A stretch of 64,000 nt of DNA from Methanoregulaceae archaeon UBA467 (lineage in GTDB: Archaea; Halobacteriota; Methanomicrobia; Methanomicrobiales; Methanospirillaceae): positions 1 to 64,000 of the forward strand of contig DASP01000005.1 of NCBI GenBank assembly GCA_002503825.1. The letters run 5' to 3'. Under the pieces are notes generated by a model. That model was given only the letters and a program-made list of their open reading frames with translations. It ran no database searches and was not told where the DNA came from. Positions 1 to 9,390 of the stretch are shown here, in pieces (the stretch's first letter is position 1; every line of letters starts with the position of its first letter). A program made the position numbers and the translations under genes.

Positions 1-1
1 A

Positions 2-418
2 TACCAAGATCTTCAGCACATAAGGGATGAAAATTACCTAGATGAGAGTCTCATCCTCACAGGCAGACAACCCTATGAAAAAATCCCTGAATTCATTGCT
101 GCGAGTGATATCTGCATTTTACCAGCGGATCCTGATGAAAAAATTATGCAGGATATTGTCCCCATTAAAATGTATGAATATATGGCAGTAGGAAAGCCGG
201 TTATCGCAACGAAGTTATATGGACTTATGAAGGAATTCGGTGAAGGTAATGGGGTGATCTATTCAGAATCCCCTCAAACAGTTTTAAATGATGCAATAAA
301 ACTGATTCACGACAGAACGTTTGATCTAGAGGGAAAAAAAGCAATAAAATATATTGAGCATTACAGCTGGAAAAATATAACAGATAGATTTGAAGAATTG
401 TTAAAGAGTATAATATGA
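2..418 (+). CDS. Glycosyltransferase family 4, C-terminal part (5' end outside window)
   Basis: The reading frame is open from base 2, so the gene starts upstream of the window and only about 138 C-terminal residues are visible. They match the donor-binding half of GT-B (GT4) glycosyltransferases: a stretch ending in SDICILPA, then a Met-rich helix and KPVIAT, the usual segment after the conserved acidic loop. The usual E-x7-E motif is not clean here (IPIKMYEYMAVGKPVIAT region). It probably adds a nucleotide-sugar-derived residue to a surface glycan at the cytoplasmic membrane face. Its stop overlaps the next gene by 4 bases (ATGA), so the two are co-translated. The acceptor and sugar cannot be told. 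Confidence 0.8.
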   Translation, partial: YQDLQHIRDENYLDESLILTGRQPYEKIPEFIAASDICILPADPDEKIMQDIVPIKMYEYMAVGKPVIATKLYGLMKEFGEGNGVIYSESPQTVLNDAIKLIHDRTFDLEGKKAIKYIEHYSWKNITDRFEELLKSII

Positions 419-1551
419 GATTATGTATAATATCATGGCCTTTGAATAATTCCTTATCCGGACAGGTATTTTTATCAGATGTCATTAAAATTTTCTCTAA
501 AATAACAGAGAAATTAATGGTTATTTCCCAATTAGAGGGTTCAGATTTAATTCGTGATTATCCAAATGTGAATATTATAAATTTATCTAAAAAAAATAAA
601 AAGAATTCTCTTTATTTTAAAATTTTAAATGATTTTTTTTATCAAATCGCGGTTTCCCTAATTATTTTTAAAAACCGAAATAAATTGGACGGAGTATGGT
701 TTTACGGAAGTGCAACACTTATAATTCCTGTAATTTGTACAAAAATACTGAAAAAACCAATATATTTTAATATTTTAGGAATTGAATCGATACGCCTTTC
801 GAATTGTTATCATGGTTTTTTTTCATTAATGATTAGTTATTTCCTTCGAATAATTGAACAGGCAATATATAAAATGGCTGATAAAATAATCCTTGAATCT
901 GGAAGCCTAGTTGCATTCGGACATTTGGAGAGATATTCACAAAAAATAATAAAAAAAGGAGCCCGTTTTATTGATACCATCCAATTTGATATCTTTAAAC
1001 AATACCACGAGCGTGATACCGTTATAGGATATATTGGGAGGCTTTCAGAAGAAAAAGGAGTATTGCAGTTGTTTGATGCAATTTCGTTGCTCCAGGATAT
1101 CGATGACGGAATGAGGGATCTTGATTTTCTAATTTGCGGGGATGGCCCGTTATTAACTCACTTACAGGAGAAAAAATCTTCGCTCATCAATGAAAAAAAC
1201 ATCCGATTTACCGGTTGGATCGATCATAGTGATTTACCAAAGATATTGAATTCATTAAAAATACTAGTATTACCATCATTTTCTGAGGGGCTTCCAACAA
1301 TAATACTTGAAGCAATGGCCTGCGGTACTCCCGTATTAGCAACGGCAGTCGGTGGAATTCCAGACATTATACAAAATGAAGTAAACGGTTTTTTGATACA
1401 TAATAATTCACCCGAATCAATAGAAAAAGGAATTATTACCGTTTTGTCATATAATGACATTTCATCTGTTATCTATTCGGGCCGGGATCTTATTGAAAAA
1501 GAATACGGCTATGAAAGAAGCCTTAAAAGATTTCAAGAGATTATTAAATAA
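415..1551 (+). CDS. Glycosyltransferase family 4 (GT-B fold)
   Basis: This 378-residue protein has the normal length for GT4. The C-terminal half shows GYIGRLSEEKG (start of the donor domain), ICGDGPL, and the acidic E-x7-E segment inside SEGLPTIILEAMACGTPV, followed by ATAVGGIPDII, all hallmarks of the family. It should transfer a sugar from an NDP donor onto a lipid-linked or surface glycan. The start overlaps the stop of the preceding glycosyltransferase (ATGA), indicating a shared operon. Base composition is very AT-rich, like the rest of the first 10 kb. The specific sugar is unknown. Confidence 0.9.
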   Translation: MRLCIISWPLNNSLSGQVFLSDVIKIFSKITEKLMVISQLEGSDLIRDYPNVNIINLSKKNKKNSLYFKILNDFFYQIAVSLIIFKNRNKLDGVWFYGSATLIIPVICTKILKKPIYFNILGIESIRLSNCYHGFFSLMISYFLRIIEQAIYKMADKIILESGSLVAFGHLERYSQKIIKKGARFIDTIQFDIFKQYHERDTVIGYIGRLSEEKGVLQLFDAISLLQDIDDGMRDLDFLICGDGPLLTHLQEKKSSLINEKNIRFTGWIDHSDLPKILNSLKILVLPSFSEGLPTIILEAMACGTPVLATAVGGIPDIIQNEVNGFLIHNNSPESIEKGIITVLSYNDISSVIYSGRDLIEKEYGYERSLKRFQEIIK

Positions 1552-1628
1552 AAACTGAAATTTATTTCCATTTTGATTCATCCAAGTATAGGGGGAGTAA
1601 TCTATTCAGTTCAATTTTTATTGCGTCT

Positions 1629-2906
1629 TTATCTTTCTATATCTATCATGCTTTCAATGAGTTTCACTAATCGTGCAGTCGATTTTCCATCCTGCAAAAA
1701 AGCACAGTCATATATGAATTTATCTCTGCATTCATCAAAGGATGAATGATATTTGGTATCGTATAATAGTCGATCTACGGAGTTAGCTAATTGTGTGGGA
1801 TGATCAATCCCGATTGCGGCCCCTGATTTTACATAGGGGATATTTTTTGTGGGTACCTTAAAATCCACTGATATTACAGGTTTTTTTATAAGCATCGCCT
1901 CAAGAGCAGTAGTACAAACATGAGTTAAAAGTACATCGCAGCAAAAGAGCAGTTCATGAATATTTTCTTTAATAAATAATTTACATTTGCCATTTAATTT
2001 GTTATTTCTCAATATATCCTCGTAGACTTGTTTCTTCTCTCTCGGATGGATTTTTATTATTAAAGAGTACTCTGGAGTTCTAGATAATGCATTAGATATC
2101 GAAATGATAAAGAATTCCCGCTCCTGTTCAGACCACATTCTGGATTCGACAAGAGGTTGGGTTGTCATTAAGATAATTTTTTTATCAGGATCCAGACCGA
2201 ATTTTTTGCATAGTGCTGACCTGTCAAAATTCATAGAGGATTGAACAAAATCGTCCCAGCGAGGCTGTCCTGTAATGAAAATTTTTGATTCGGGAATATT
2301 TCTTGCGACCAACATTCCTTTTGTATAATCGCCCATAACAGCAATTTTTGAATAAACACCGTCACCCCATCTGGTTGACTCACCATTGAGTATTTCCTTT
2401 ATCCTTTGGACTATCCTTTGAACCCGGATACTCCAGTTGTTGCCATAGTTTAAGATTGAAAAAATAAAGCGTGCATCTCGTGTTATTGCACTTAGTTTTT
2501 CAAATATGGTTTTTGCCTGTTTCTGCTCAACGGGGCAATATGGCGGGTCGAGCCAAAAAATAAACGCATCCTGAATTACAAGCCCAGGGATTGAATTTTT
2601 TTCTGCAATTTGCATTAATAGTTTTATTATTGGCTCCATCGCATCCTGGGAATTCACGATCAGACTCGGATTCTCTTTCATTAATGCCCTTTCAAGATAC
2701 TTTTTTTCTATTTTTTCAATTGGAAAATATTCATAACTTTCGCGTTGTAATATGGGTTCAACTAGATAATTGGGGTAACGTTTGGCATATATTTTGTCTA
2801 GAATAAAAAATTTTACTTTTATTTTATTATTTGGAAGTTGCTTCGCAATTCTGACAAATATCTCTGCCTGGATGGAATTTACAGGAATAAAAAGGACGTT
2901 TTTCAT
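1629..2906 (-). CDS. GT-B-like surface polysaccharide transferase (CDP-glycerol transferase/capsule type)
   Basis: The 425-residue product starts with KNVLFIPVNSIQAEIF, typical of an N-terminal Rossmann strand, and carries ITGQPRWDD near residue 220, IKIHPREK near residue 295 and a late LLTHVCTTALEAMLIKKPV segment. This order (TGxPRxD, KxHP, SxxSTxxxEAxxxxKP) is seen in the CDP-glycerol glycerophosphotransferase and capsule polysaccharide transferase superfamily. It is not a plain GT4 enzyme. It converges with the glycosyltransferase on its left and lies 30 bases downstream of the next minus-strand GT4 gene, so these two minus genes probably form one transcript. The transferred group cannot be predicted. 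Confidence 0.7.
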   Translation of the reverse strand: MKNVLFIPVNSIQAEIFVRIAKQLPNNKIKVKFFILDKIYAKRYPNYLVEPILQRESYEYFPIEKIEKKYLERALMKENPSLIVNSQDAMEPIIKLLMQIAEKNSIPGLVIQDAFIFWLDPPYCPVEQKQAKTIFEKLSAITRDARFIFSILNYGNNWSIRVQRIVQRIKEILNGESTRWGDGVYSKIAVMGDYTKGMLVARNIPESKIFITGQPRWDDFVQSSMNFDRSALCKKFGLDPDKKIILMTTQPLVESRMWSEQEREFFIISISNALSRTPEYSLIIKIHPREKKQVYEDILRNNKLNGKCKLFIKENIHELLFCCDVLLTHVCTTALEAMLIKKPVISVDFKVPTKNIPYVKSGAAIGIDHPTQLANSVDRLLYDTKYHSSFDECRDKFIYDCAFLQDGKSTARLVKLIESMIDIER

Positions 2907-2936
2907 CAGGATCAGTTAAATAGCATTTCAGCATTT

Positions 2937-4151
2937 CTATTTAAGAAGATTTTGATAGATTTCCATATATTTTTCACTTACAGAATCCCAACTCCACTGT
3001 TTTGCATAAGCCTTAATTAGGTCATTATCCCATTTTTTATTCATGGCTTCCTGTATGGCATCTTTCACCGAGGAAATTGTATGATCTTTTATCAGTTGCA
3101 CACAAAGAGGGTTGTAAATTTCCTGAATTCCCTGAAGATCTTCAAATGCGATAATAGGTATTCCTGCCGCTAGAGCTTCTAATGAAACAAGTGCCAGACC
3201 TTCGCTTGTTGAAGGCAGAATAAATAGATTAGAAATTAAGTAGAGTGCGTTTAAGTCAGCGTCTGATATCTGGCCCGTGAACGTACATATTGAGATTAAG
3301 TCTTTTTTAATACAGAAATCCTCCAGTATGGATCTTTCCGGCCCATCCCCGATAATAACATAATGAAGGGCATCCTGTTGAGATTTTTCCATTTCTGCCA
3401 GAGCTTCCAATACGACTATGTGATTCTTTCTTTTGATAAGAGTACCAACTTGGATTAAAATCAGTTTATCCTGAGGCATCCCATACTTTGTTCGGACCAT
3501 GGATATATCCTGATTGTTTAAAACAAATCTATCAAAATCAACGCCGTTCTGAATTATTATCGGCTCGATATTGATCTTAAAAGAATTCTTAATCAGATAC
3601 GAAACACCTGATGAGACCGTAATAATTGGAATTTTGGCTTCAACCAAATTTATCATTTCTTTTTCTTCAAAATTTTTATTATAGTGTAAAATAATATTCA
3701 TATCAGGGGCTGATATTGCATGAATTGTTACACACAATGGGACTTTCTTGTCTCTCGTGACTTCTATAAACGGTAGAATATCCAGATAAAGTCCATGAAT
3801 ATTAATAACATCTGGTTTTAAATCGTCAATTATCTGTGCAAATAATGCCCTATGATAAGTATCCTTAATAAAATATAAGAAACCAGTGACGGAAAACGGG
3901 CTGCAATACGGTTTAATGGCAAAGAAAGAACGTTTAAAATATTTTATCATAATGAATATTATAAAAGGTGATATCTTTTTTGAGACTAACGTAAATGATC
4001 TCTTTTCATCCTTTTTCTTAACATAAAACGGGGTGAAAACAGGAATAAGATATGTTGATACTTTTTTTCCAGTTGCTTCTGCTATTGATAGTACGGCGTT
4101 TGTATATCCGTTGATTACTTGTAAATTTCCCCCAACAATTAAAATTTTCAA
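2937..4151 (-). CDS. Glycosyltransferase family 4
   Basis: A full-length GT4 enzyme of 404 residues. It begins MKILIVGGNLQ with a glycine-rich N-terminal loop. Visible donor-domain motifs are IQVGTLIKRKNH, IGDGPERSILEDF and the E-x7-E segment SEGLALVSLEALAAGIPII. It should act at the inner membrane face in surface-glycan assembly. The next minus-strand gene (1629-2906) follows after 30 bases, suggesting one operon. The 127-base gap upstream is AT-rich and can hold a promoter. Substrate unknown. Confidence 0.9.
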   Translation of the reverse strand: MKILIVGGNLQVINGYTNAVLSIAEATGKKVSTYLIPVFTPFYVKKKDEKRSFTLVSKKISPFIIFIMIKYFKRSFFAIKPYCSPFSVTGFLYFIKDTYHRALFAQIIDDLKPDVINIHGLYLDILPFIEVTRDKKVPLCVTIHAISAPDMNIILHYNKNFEEKEMINLVEAKIPIITVSSGVSYLIKNSFKINIEPIIIQNGVDFDRFVLNNQDISMVRTKYGMPQDKLILIQVGTLIKRKNHIVVLEALAEMEKSQQDALHYVIIGDGPERSILEDFCIKKDLISICTFTGQISDADLNALYLISNLFILPSTSEGLALVSLEALAAGIPIIAFEDLQGIQEIYNPLCVQLIKDHTISSVKDAIQEAMNKKWDNDLIKAYAKQWSWDSVSEKYMEIYQNLLK

Positions 4152-4278
4152 TAATAATAACTATTCTTCTTACGTAATAAAAAATATCCTCCACTTCCTA
4201 TAATAGAAGTAACTCAAATATCTTATTTGAATTTCGTGATTAAAACGTAAATTTTGGGAGATATTAGTTATTATTTTC

Positions 4279-5109
4279 TTAATCAATTTTTTTTTGAGCG
4301 AGCTTACAACGGCATATTGCAATCAATTCACGATCAATGGGAAAATACTGTTTTCCAGCATTCAATTTTTGTGTGCTTGATTCAAACTTCCCGGTTTCAA
4401 TTAATTCTATTGCTCTAACATTTGAATCTACTAATATATCCAGAATTCTTTTTTTCACATCATTATAAGAAAATTTTCCGGACTCTAATAGGGTTGTAAA
4501 AAGGATTTTTCCCGTATCAATTCCTTCATCAATGAAATAAGTTGTTGCGCCAATTGGATCTCCATTCAAAATTGTATATTCTATTGGATTCATACCACGA
4601 TATTTTGGAAGAATTCCTGGATGCGTATTAATAATTCCAATTCTGGGGATAACAATGATATTTTTTCTAATAATTGATCCATTTGATGAACAGATTATTA
4701 AGTCGGGTCCAATGTTTTTTAACCAGGATTCAGTTTTTTTACTATTTACATTTTGTACATATTTTTCATATAAGGGATACGAGATTGACAATTTATCCGT
4801 AGTTTCATATTCCTCACTATTTTCAGTTTGTTGTGGGTTATCATTAAATTTATTAAAGTGTAAATAATAAGCCAGTTTTAATATAAAACCAGGGTTATGA
4901 AAAAGCAAATTGGCATAGAACCTATTGATTTTAATCCCGATAGTATCCTGCTGTGAATTTTTTCTTATCAAGTATGCAATCTCTTTTGGAGAATATGGAA
5001 TTTTAATCGGCTGAAGGAGATAAAAAGTGTGTTGAGGGAATATAGTTAGTTTATTCAACAATTTTATCGTTGCCGGATGATTTTTCAGCCCGATTATTAC
5101 AATCTTCAT
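4279..5109 (-). CDS. Formyltransferase (sugar N-formyltransferase type)
   Basis: I place the start at 5109 (MKIVIIGLKNHP), where ATG overlaps the stop of the upstream gene as ATGA. A longer frame exists but its extra N-terminus is a shadow of that gene. The 276-residue product has the folate-dependent formyltransferase core: the catalytic N-x-H in INTHPGILPKYRG, then GDPIGATTYFIDEGIDTG with the Asp of the N-H-D triad. It is shorter than methionyl-tRNA formyltransferase and archaea do not formylate initiator Met. In this glycan context it most likely N-formylates an aminosugar nucleotide, as WbkC- or VioF-type enzymes do. A purine-type GAR transformylase is a weaker alternative. Confidence 0.75.
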   Translation of the reverse strand: MKIVIIGLKNHPATIKLLNKLTIFPQHTFYLLQPIKIPYSPKEIAYLIRKNSQQDTIGIKINRFYANLLFHNPGFILKLAYYLHFNKFNDNPQQTENSEEYETTDKLSISYPLYEKYVQNVNSKKTESWLKNIGPDLIICSSNGSIIRKNIIVIPRIGIINTHPGILPKYRGMNPIEYTILNGDPIGATTYFIDEGIDTGKILFTTLLESGKFSYNDVKKRILDILVDSNVRAIELIETGKFESSTQKLNAGKQYFPIDRELIAICRCKLAQKKID

Positions 5110-6437
5110 AGTAATTCTCCTCGTTCTTTTTTCATTATGAGTGATTCTTCCAATAAAGAATCGATAAAAAATTTCACTGAATGATTTGTAAACCGAAATG
5201 GTGATGAAAAGCCCCATATCGGATGGCTTCCTTTGATTCCCCCACGGATCCCTTTATTATTCGAATGTAAATTCTGAATACTTTTTATATCTTTATTAAG
5301 TTTTATACCCGCATTCAAATAGCGATAATCTCTTGTGATTTCAAATAATTTTAACCAGCATAATGCAATCTGGGCGCATCCTGATAAATGCATAAATTTT
5401 ACTTTAGATTCCCAGTTTTCGTTGAAACTTGCCGGTATAAATCCTTTATCCTGATAATAAATTGATTTAAATCCGCGTATATGATATAACTTCAATAAAG
5501 TGTCGGCCGTCCTTTGTGCGATGCTCAAATAATTGGATTCAATATTTAATCTTTTTAAGATGACATAAGCTTCAATATACGCTTCAACGGTATATCCAAT
5601 CCCATGTGTCCATGGGTCCCGGTTTATGAGATGTGAACATTCTAAAAAGAATCCGTTTTCTTTCTGTAATTCACTCGCCCAATCAAATACTTTGATTGCA
5701 GAGTAAAGATAATCAGGATTTGGTACAATTTGATACAGTTCCAGTAATCTCCATCCAATATAGACATCGTATGAACGGGGTTTATTTTGATGAGATAAAT
5801 TCCAATAACCTTCCGTTTCCTGGGTTTTTATAAGCCAATCCCCAGATTTTATGCTTGCATCAAGATATTTATTGTCATGAGTCTTTTTATAGAGACTCAG
5901 GAGACCTGCAATAATTTGGGCAGTTTCAAAAGCGCTCTCCCTTTGAATTATCATATTTTTATGAAGGAGGTTTTTCTTTTCGGCGTGTAGTCCTTCATAA
6001 TATGATCCATTATCGTTTTGTATCGATAGTAACCAATCTCCGATCCAAATGCTTCTTTGAATTATTTCATCATTCATCTCAGATTCGGGAAAAACGTTCA
6101 GATAATTAATTAGAGAATATATAATATAGCCACTTGTTTCTGGATATGGATTCGACCAGCCCCACGTAAAACAATAATCTGCCGGAATTCCACCGGTTTT
6201 TAAGCTATCTTGCGCATTAAAAATCCATTGAATTGCTCCATTAATGTGTATTTGATTATCAAAAATTGACTGTCTATCATCAAAGAGATCATTAACAACC
6301 GCTTTTATATGAGAGAGATGATTCCACCTCCCGGTAACGAGATGGAATAATACTGCTATCCTTGGGTGGTAACTATAAAGTTCATAAATAAAACCACCGG
6401 TTGTATCGGAGCTCATATTATAATAATTGATTTTCAA
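5106..6437 (-). CDS. Alpha/alpha-toroid protein of the glycan island
   Basis: The 443-residue protein consists of repeated helical hairpins with motifs such as GDWLLSIQNDNGSY, ETAQIIAGLLSLY, SGDWLIKTQETEGYW and VFDWASELQKENGFF. Such GDWLxxxQxxxG repeats are typical of six-hairpin (alpha/alpha)6 barrels found in glycoside hydrolases, lyases, C5-epimerase-like and prenyltransferase-like proteins. There is no signal peptide, so it acts in the cytoplasm. It is co-translated with the formyltransferase downstream (ATGA overlap), which points to a role in modifying or trimming an activated sugar or glycan. I cannot assign a reaction. Confidence 0.6.
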   Translation of the reverse strand: MKINYYNMSSDTTGGFIYELYSYHPRIAVLFHLVTGRWNHLSHIKAVVNDLFDDRQSIFDNQIHINGAIQWIFNAQDSLKTGGIPADYCFTWGWSNPYPETSGYIIYSLINYLNVFPESEMNDEIIQRSIWIGDWLLSIQNDNGSYYEGLHAEKKNLLHKNMIIQRESAFETAQIIAGLLSLYKKTHDNKYLDASIKSGDWLIKTQETEGYWNLSHQNKPRSYDVYIGWRLLELYQIVPNPDYLYSAIKVFDWASELQKENGFFLECSHLINRDPWTHGIGYTVEAYIEAYVILKRLNIESNYLSIAQRTADTLLKLYHIRGFKSIYYQDKGFIPASFNENWESKVKFMHLSGCAQIALCWLKLFEITRDYRYLNAGIKLNKDIKSIQNLHSNNKGIRGGIKGSHPIWGFSSPFRFTNHSVKFFIDSLLEESLIMKKERGELL

Positions 6438-6587
6438 GATTTTATATTTTCTACAAAAAATATTATTAACGGATTAAAAGCATATTTAACTTAAAAGAAT
6501 ATTCCAATTTACTGATGTATTCCCATTTATTCCAGAAAATGATTGATGGAGAATATCACACGAACGAAGAAATAACGAAACCCAAGA

Positions 6588-6599
6588 ATATATATAAAG
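6588..6599 (+). promoter_or_regulatory. TATA box for the GT-C-like membrane protein gene
   Basis: ATATATATAAAG lies 34 bases before the ATG at 6634, a spacing that fits an archaeal TATA box with a short 5' leader. It sits in the 196-base divergent gap between two oppositely oriented genes. Confidence 0.5.
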
Positions 6600-6633
6600 A
6601 AGTCCGACATTTGAATAAAAAATTCACGGAAAA

Positions 6634-8454
6634 ATGAACAAAACACTCCAGATTAATAGAATTAAGAAAATTCTGTCTATTATTGCAATCAGTTTTGTTC
6701 TACTTGAGTTGTTAATAATACTAGTATCCAATCAAGCCAACGGGTATGAAATATCGATTTATACTGCGTATCCACCCTATTTCTGGCTATTAATAATTAT
6801 TTCGCTGAGTTTTCCATTTATTTCGATGTTTCTTTATTCTTTCATTTCAAAAACAACGGATAATGAGGTTAATCTATTCCCCCAACTGGTCACAGCGTCA
6901 ATTACCCTCCTGATTTTATTATTATTACCATTTTTTCGCGGATATTTATTTTATCAATCGGGGGATACTTTTTCACATCTAGGATATATTAAAGATATTT
7001 TAGCAGGAACAATTTCAGGAGGGGATATTTATCCTCTTTTTCATATTTGGTTATCAATTCTGGATAAGTTCACCGGGTATAACGTTAATATGGTTAGTCT
7101 ATTAATACTCCCGTTTTTTGTCCAATTATTCATTCTTTTTTTGTATATACTTGTAAAAACACTTAATTTTTCAAAAATTGAGATCTATTATATAGTAATC
7201 TTTGCTTTAATCCCAATATTAGGAATGGAAATGACCAGAGAATACATTTTTCTTTCCTTTGAAGCTTTTTGCTTTTTACCCCTGATATTTTTCATTTTTT
7301 TTAAGAATTCCAAGGGCAAAAAACAAATATCAAATTATGTAGTATTGATCATTTTATTAATAATAATGCCATTTTTCCATCTTGAAACAACATTGTTTTT
7401 GATAATATTATTTACCGGGATGTATATAGTTTATATTACAATTAATAATAACAAATTTAGACATTATATTGCAAATTCAAATCAAACTCGCTTCAATTCG
7501 CTGTTTCCGATTCTTTTACTGATTATTGCCTTTTTTTTATGGATAACACATCTTGATTTTTTCAGAAATTTCACTTTGGCATATTCTCACGCATTATTTA
7601 CAGGTTTAGGAGAAACTACAGTGAAAATAACCACAGATGCACTAAGTTTCACCTCTCTGAATTATAATGAAATTATATGGCTTATCGTCAAAACGTGGGG
7701 AGTAATTGTTGCATTTTTTATAGTCGCATCCGTTATCTCGCTAATAGTAATATTGAAAATTTCCTTTTATATAAAAGATAAAGTAACTATAGTTCTTTTT
7801 TCTTCTCTTTTCCTTCTCCTCGACTTGATTTTAGGATTGTTATTTTTCAAAGACTGGGTCCAAGGAATATCGTTACGATTCGCTAAATATGGAGTTTTTA
7901 TTGGAATAATCATTGTCGGTTATTATTGCGCAAGAGTGTTCTTCACAAAGAAAACGATTATAAAAATCTGTATTCTGTGCTTATTTTTATTGTTTGTTTC
8001 ATTTGCAGTAATGAATACATTTCCGTCTCCCTGGGTAAACTATGTTAACAGGCAAATCCCTCAATCATCATATTCAGGTTCAACCTTCTTTATAGCAAAT
8101 TATGATCAGCAATATCCAGTATATGAGCTGCAAACACGATTGTGGAATTATTATGAAATAATATATGGAATTGAAAAATTTAGACAGCAACAAATATTTG
8201 TTGAAGGGACAATGTTGGAACCACCTGATCATTTTGAATATTTAGTTAACGGCATTCTTGGTGACACTATTACGCGGGATAGTTACCTCATTTTTAATAA
8301 AATGGCAAAAATCTATTATCCCTCAATTTACCCTCAGTATCCAAACATATGGAAATTTTCACCGTCTGATTTTTCTAGACTGGAGTATGACTCATCAATT
8401 GATCACATTTACTCCAATTCTGACATCGAGTGTTATTTTATAAATAAAAAATGA
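6634..8454 (+). CDS. Multi-spanning membrane protein, probable GT-C glycosyltransferase
   Basis: The 606-residue protein has about a dozen hydrophobic helices over the first 470 residues and a soluble C-terminal part. The loop after the third hydrophobic stretch reads QSGDTFSHLGYIKD, with D111 and H115. An acidic residue plus His in this first large external loop is characteristic of GT-C enzymes that use polyprenyl-phosphate sugars (PMT, AglB, ArnT and archaeal relatives). It would act on the outer membrane face. It is monocistronic with its own TATA box. The family assignment comes from topology plus this loop only. Confidence 0.6.
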   Translation: MNKTLQINRIKKILSIIAISFVLLELLIILVSNQANGYEISIYTAYPPYFWLLIIISLSFPFISMFLYSFISKTTDNEVNLFPQLVTASITLLILLLLPFFRGYLFYQSGDTFSHLGYIKDILAGTISGGDIYPLFHIWLSILDKFTGYNVNMVSLLILPFFVQLFILFLYILVKTLNFSKIEIYYIVIFALIPILGMEMTREYIFLSFEAFCFLPLIFFIFFKNSKGKKQISNYVVLIILLIIMPFFHLETTLFLIILFTGMYIVYITINNNKFRHYIANSNQTRFNSLFPILLLIIAFFLWITHLDFFRNFTLAYSHALFTGLGETTVKITTDALSFTSLNYNEIIWLIVKTWGVIVAFFIVASVISLIVILKISFYIKDKVTIVLFSSLFLLLDLILGLLFFKDWVQGISLRFAKYGVFIGIIIVGYYCARVFFTKKTIIKICILCLFLLFVSFAVMNTFPSPWVNYVNRQIPQSSYSGSTFFIANYDQQYPVYELQTRLWNYYEIIYGIEKFRQQQIFVEGTMLEPPDHFEYLVNGILGDTITRDSYLIFNKMAKIYYPSIYPQYPNIWKFSPSDFSRLEYDSSIDHIYSNSDIECYFINKK

Positions 8455-8523
8455 GATGATACGTCGCTTCATCTCTCCATTAATAGCTTTTTCCAGATGA
8501 ATTCCCTTTAAATTCCTACGTAT

Positions 8524-9159
8524 TCATTTCATCTTTTTCAGAACATATGTAAAAGTTCTGCTACTTAAAAATCCACGTTCATAGCTGGTTCCAATTTTTC
8601 CCAAATCTCTGTAGGATCTTAATATTTCAAATTGCATTTTTGAAAAGGCATTTTCGAGGAATTTTGCATTAATAGCTTGGGGATGCAGGGGAGTAATAAA
8701 TTTATGTGAATCAACAGATATTAGTAATTCACCTCCAGTTTTTAAATATCTATGACAATTCTCTAGGATTTTTCTCGGCTTAAAGGTGTGATCTAGAACA
8801 TTGATGCACATTAAAAAGCAAGCGCAGTTCTCCAGTTCTGGTATCAATTCCTCAGCAGGTTTTGAGTAATACTGGGTTGCAGTATTAATATCACTCCAAG
8901 GAACATTTTTGATATAATCGTCTGCGAGGGGATCAATCGCAACAATTTTACCATGTTTAAAGAATTTACTTCTTAATTTCGATCCACATCCAAGGTCAAT
9001 AACAATTTCATCTTTAAAATCTTCCGGGGAGTACCCAAAATAATCCATCAAATAGGTTGTCTGATCCAAAAAATCTTGAGTATTTCTCCAGTCATTGCTC
9101 TTGTGAAATTCCAATTCATTCTTTTGTGACCACAGCTTCCATAATATTTTTTTTATCAT
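8524..9159 (-). CDS. SAM-dependent class I methyltransferase
   Basis: The 211-residue protein contains motif I VIDLGCGS near residue 50 and a second strand VAIDPLADD, followed by LMCINVLDHTF and a late strand KTGGELLISVDS. These are the order and spacing of small Rossmann-fold methyltransferases (Methyltransf_11 type). Its place between a GT-C-like protein and a flippase suggests methylation of a glycan or lipid carrier, but the acceptor cannot be told. It diverges from the flippase gene over a 230-base AT-rich gap that must contain both promoters. Confidence 0.8.
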   Translation of the reverse strand: MIKKILWKLWSQKNELEFHKSNDWRNTQDFLDQTTYLMDYFGYSPEDFKDEIVIDLGCGSKLRSKFFKHGKIVAIDPLADDYIKNVPWSDINTATQYYSKPAEELIPELENCACFLMCINVLDHTFKPRKILENCHRYLKTGGELLISVDSHKFITPLHPQAINAKFLENAFSKMQFEILRSYRDLGKIGTSYERGFLSSRTFTYVLKKMK

Positions 9160-9390
9160 TAGAAAACCTCAAAATACCTTTGCCAAGTTTTTCTATCTAA
9201 TTAATATTTTTATTTATTGACGGGCATCCAATTTACCAGATTTAGTTCTATACATTCTTGTTTCTCTAATTACCCTAATAAGAGCATATAGTTTAGCCCC
9301 ATATACACTAACATCTATTAGTAATCCTCATACAATAGTAATTTAATTGCAATAATTACTAGTTAACATCTGGTTGAGGTGTTTTTAATA

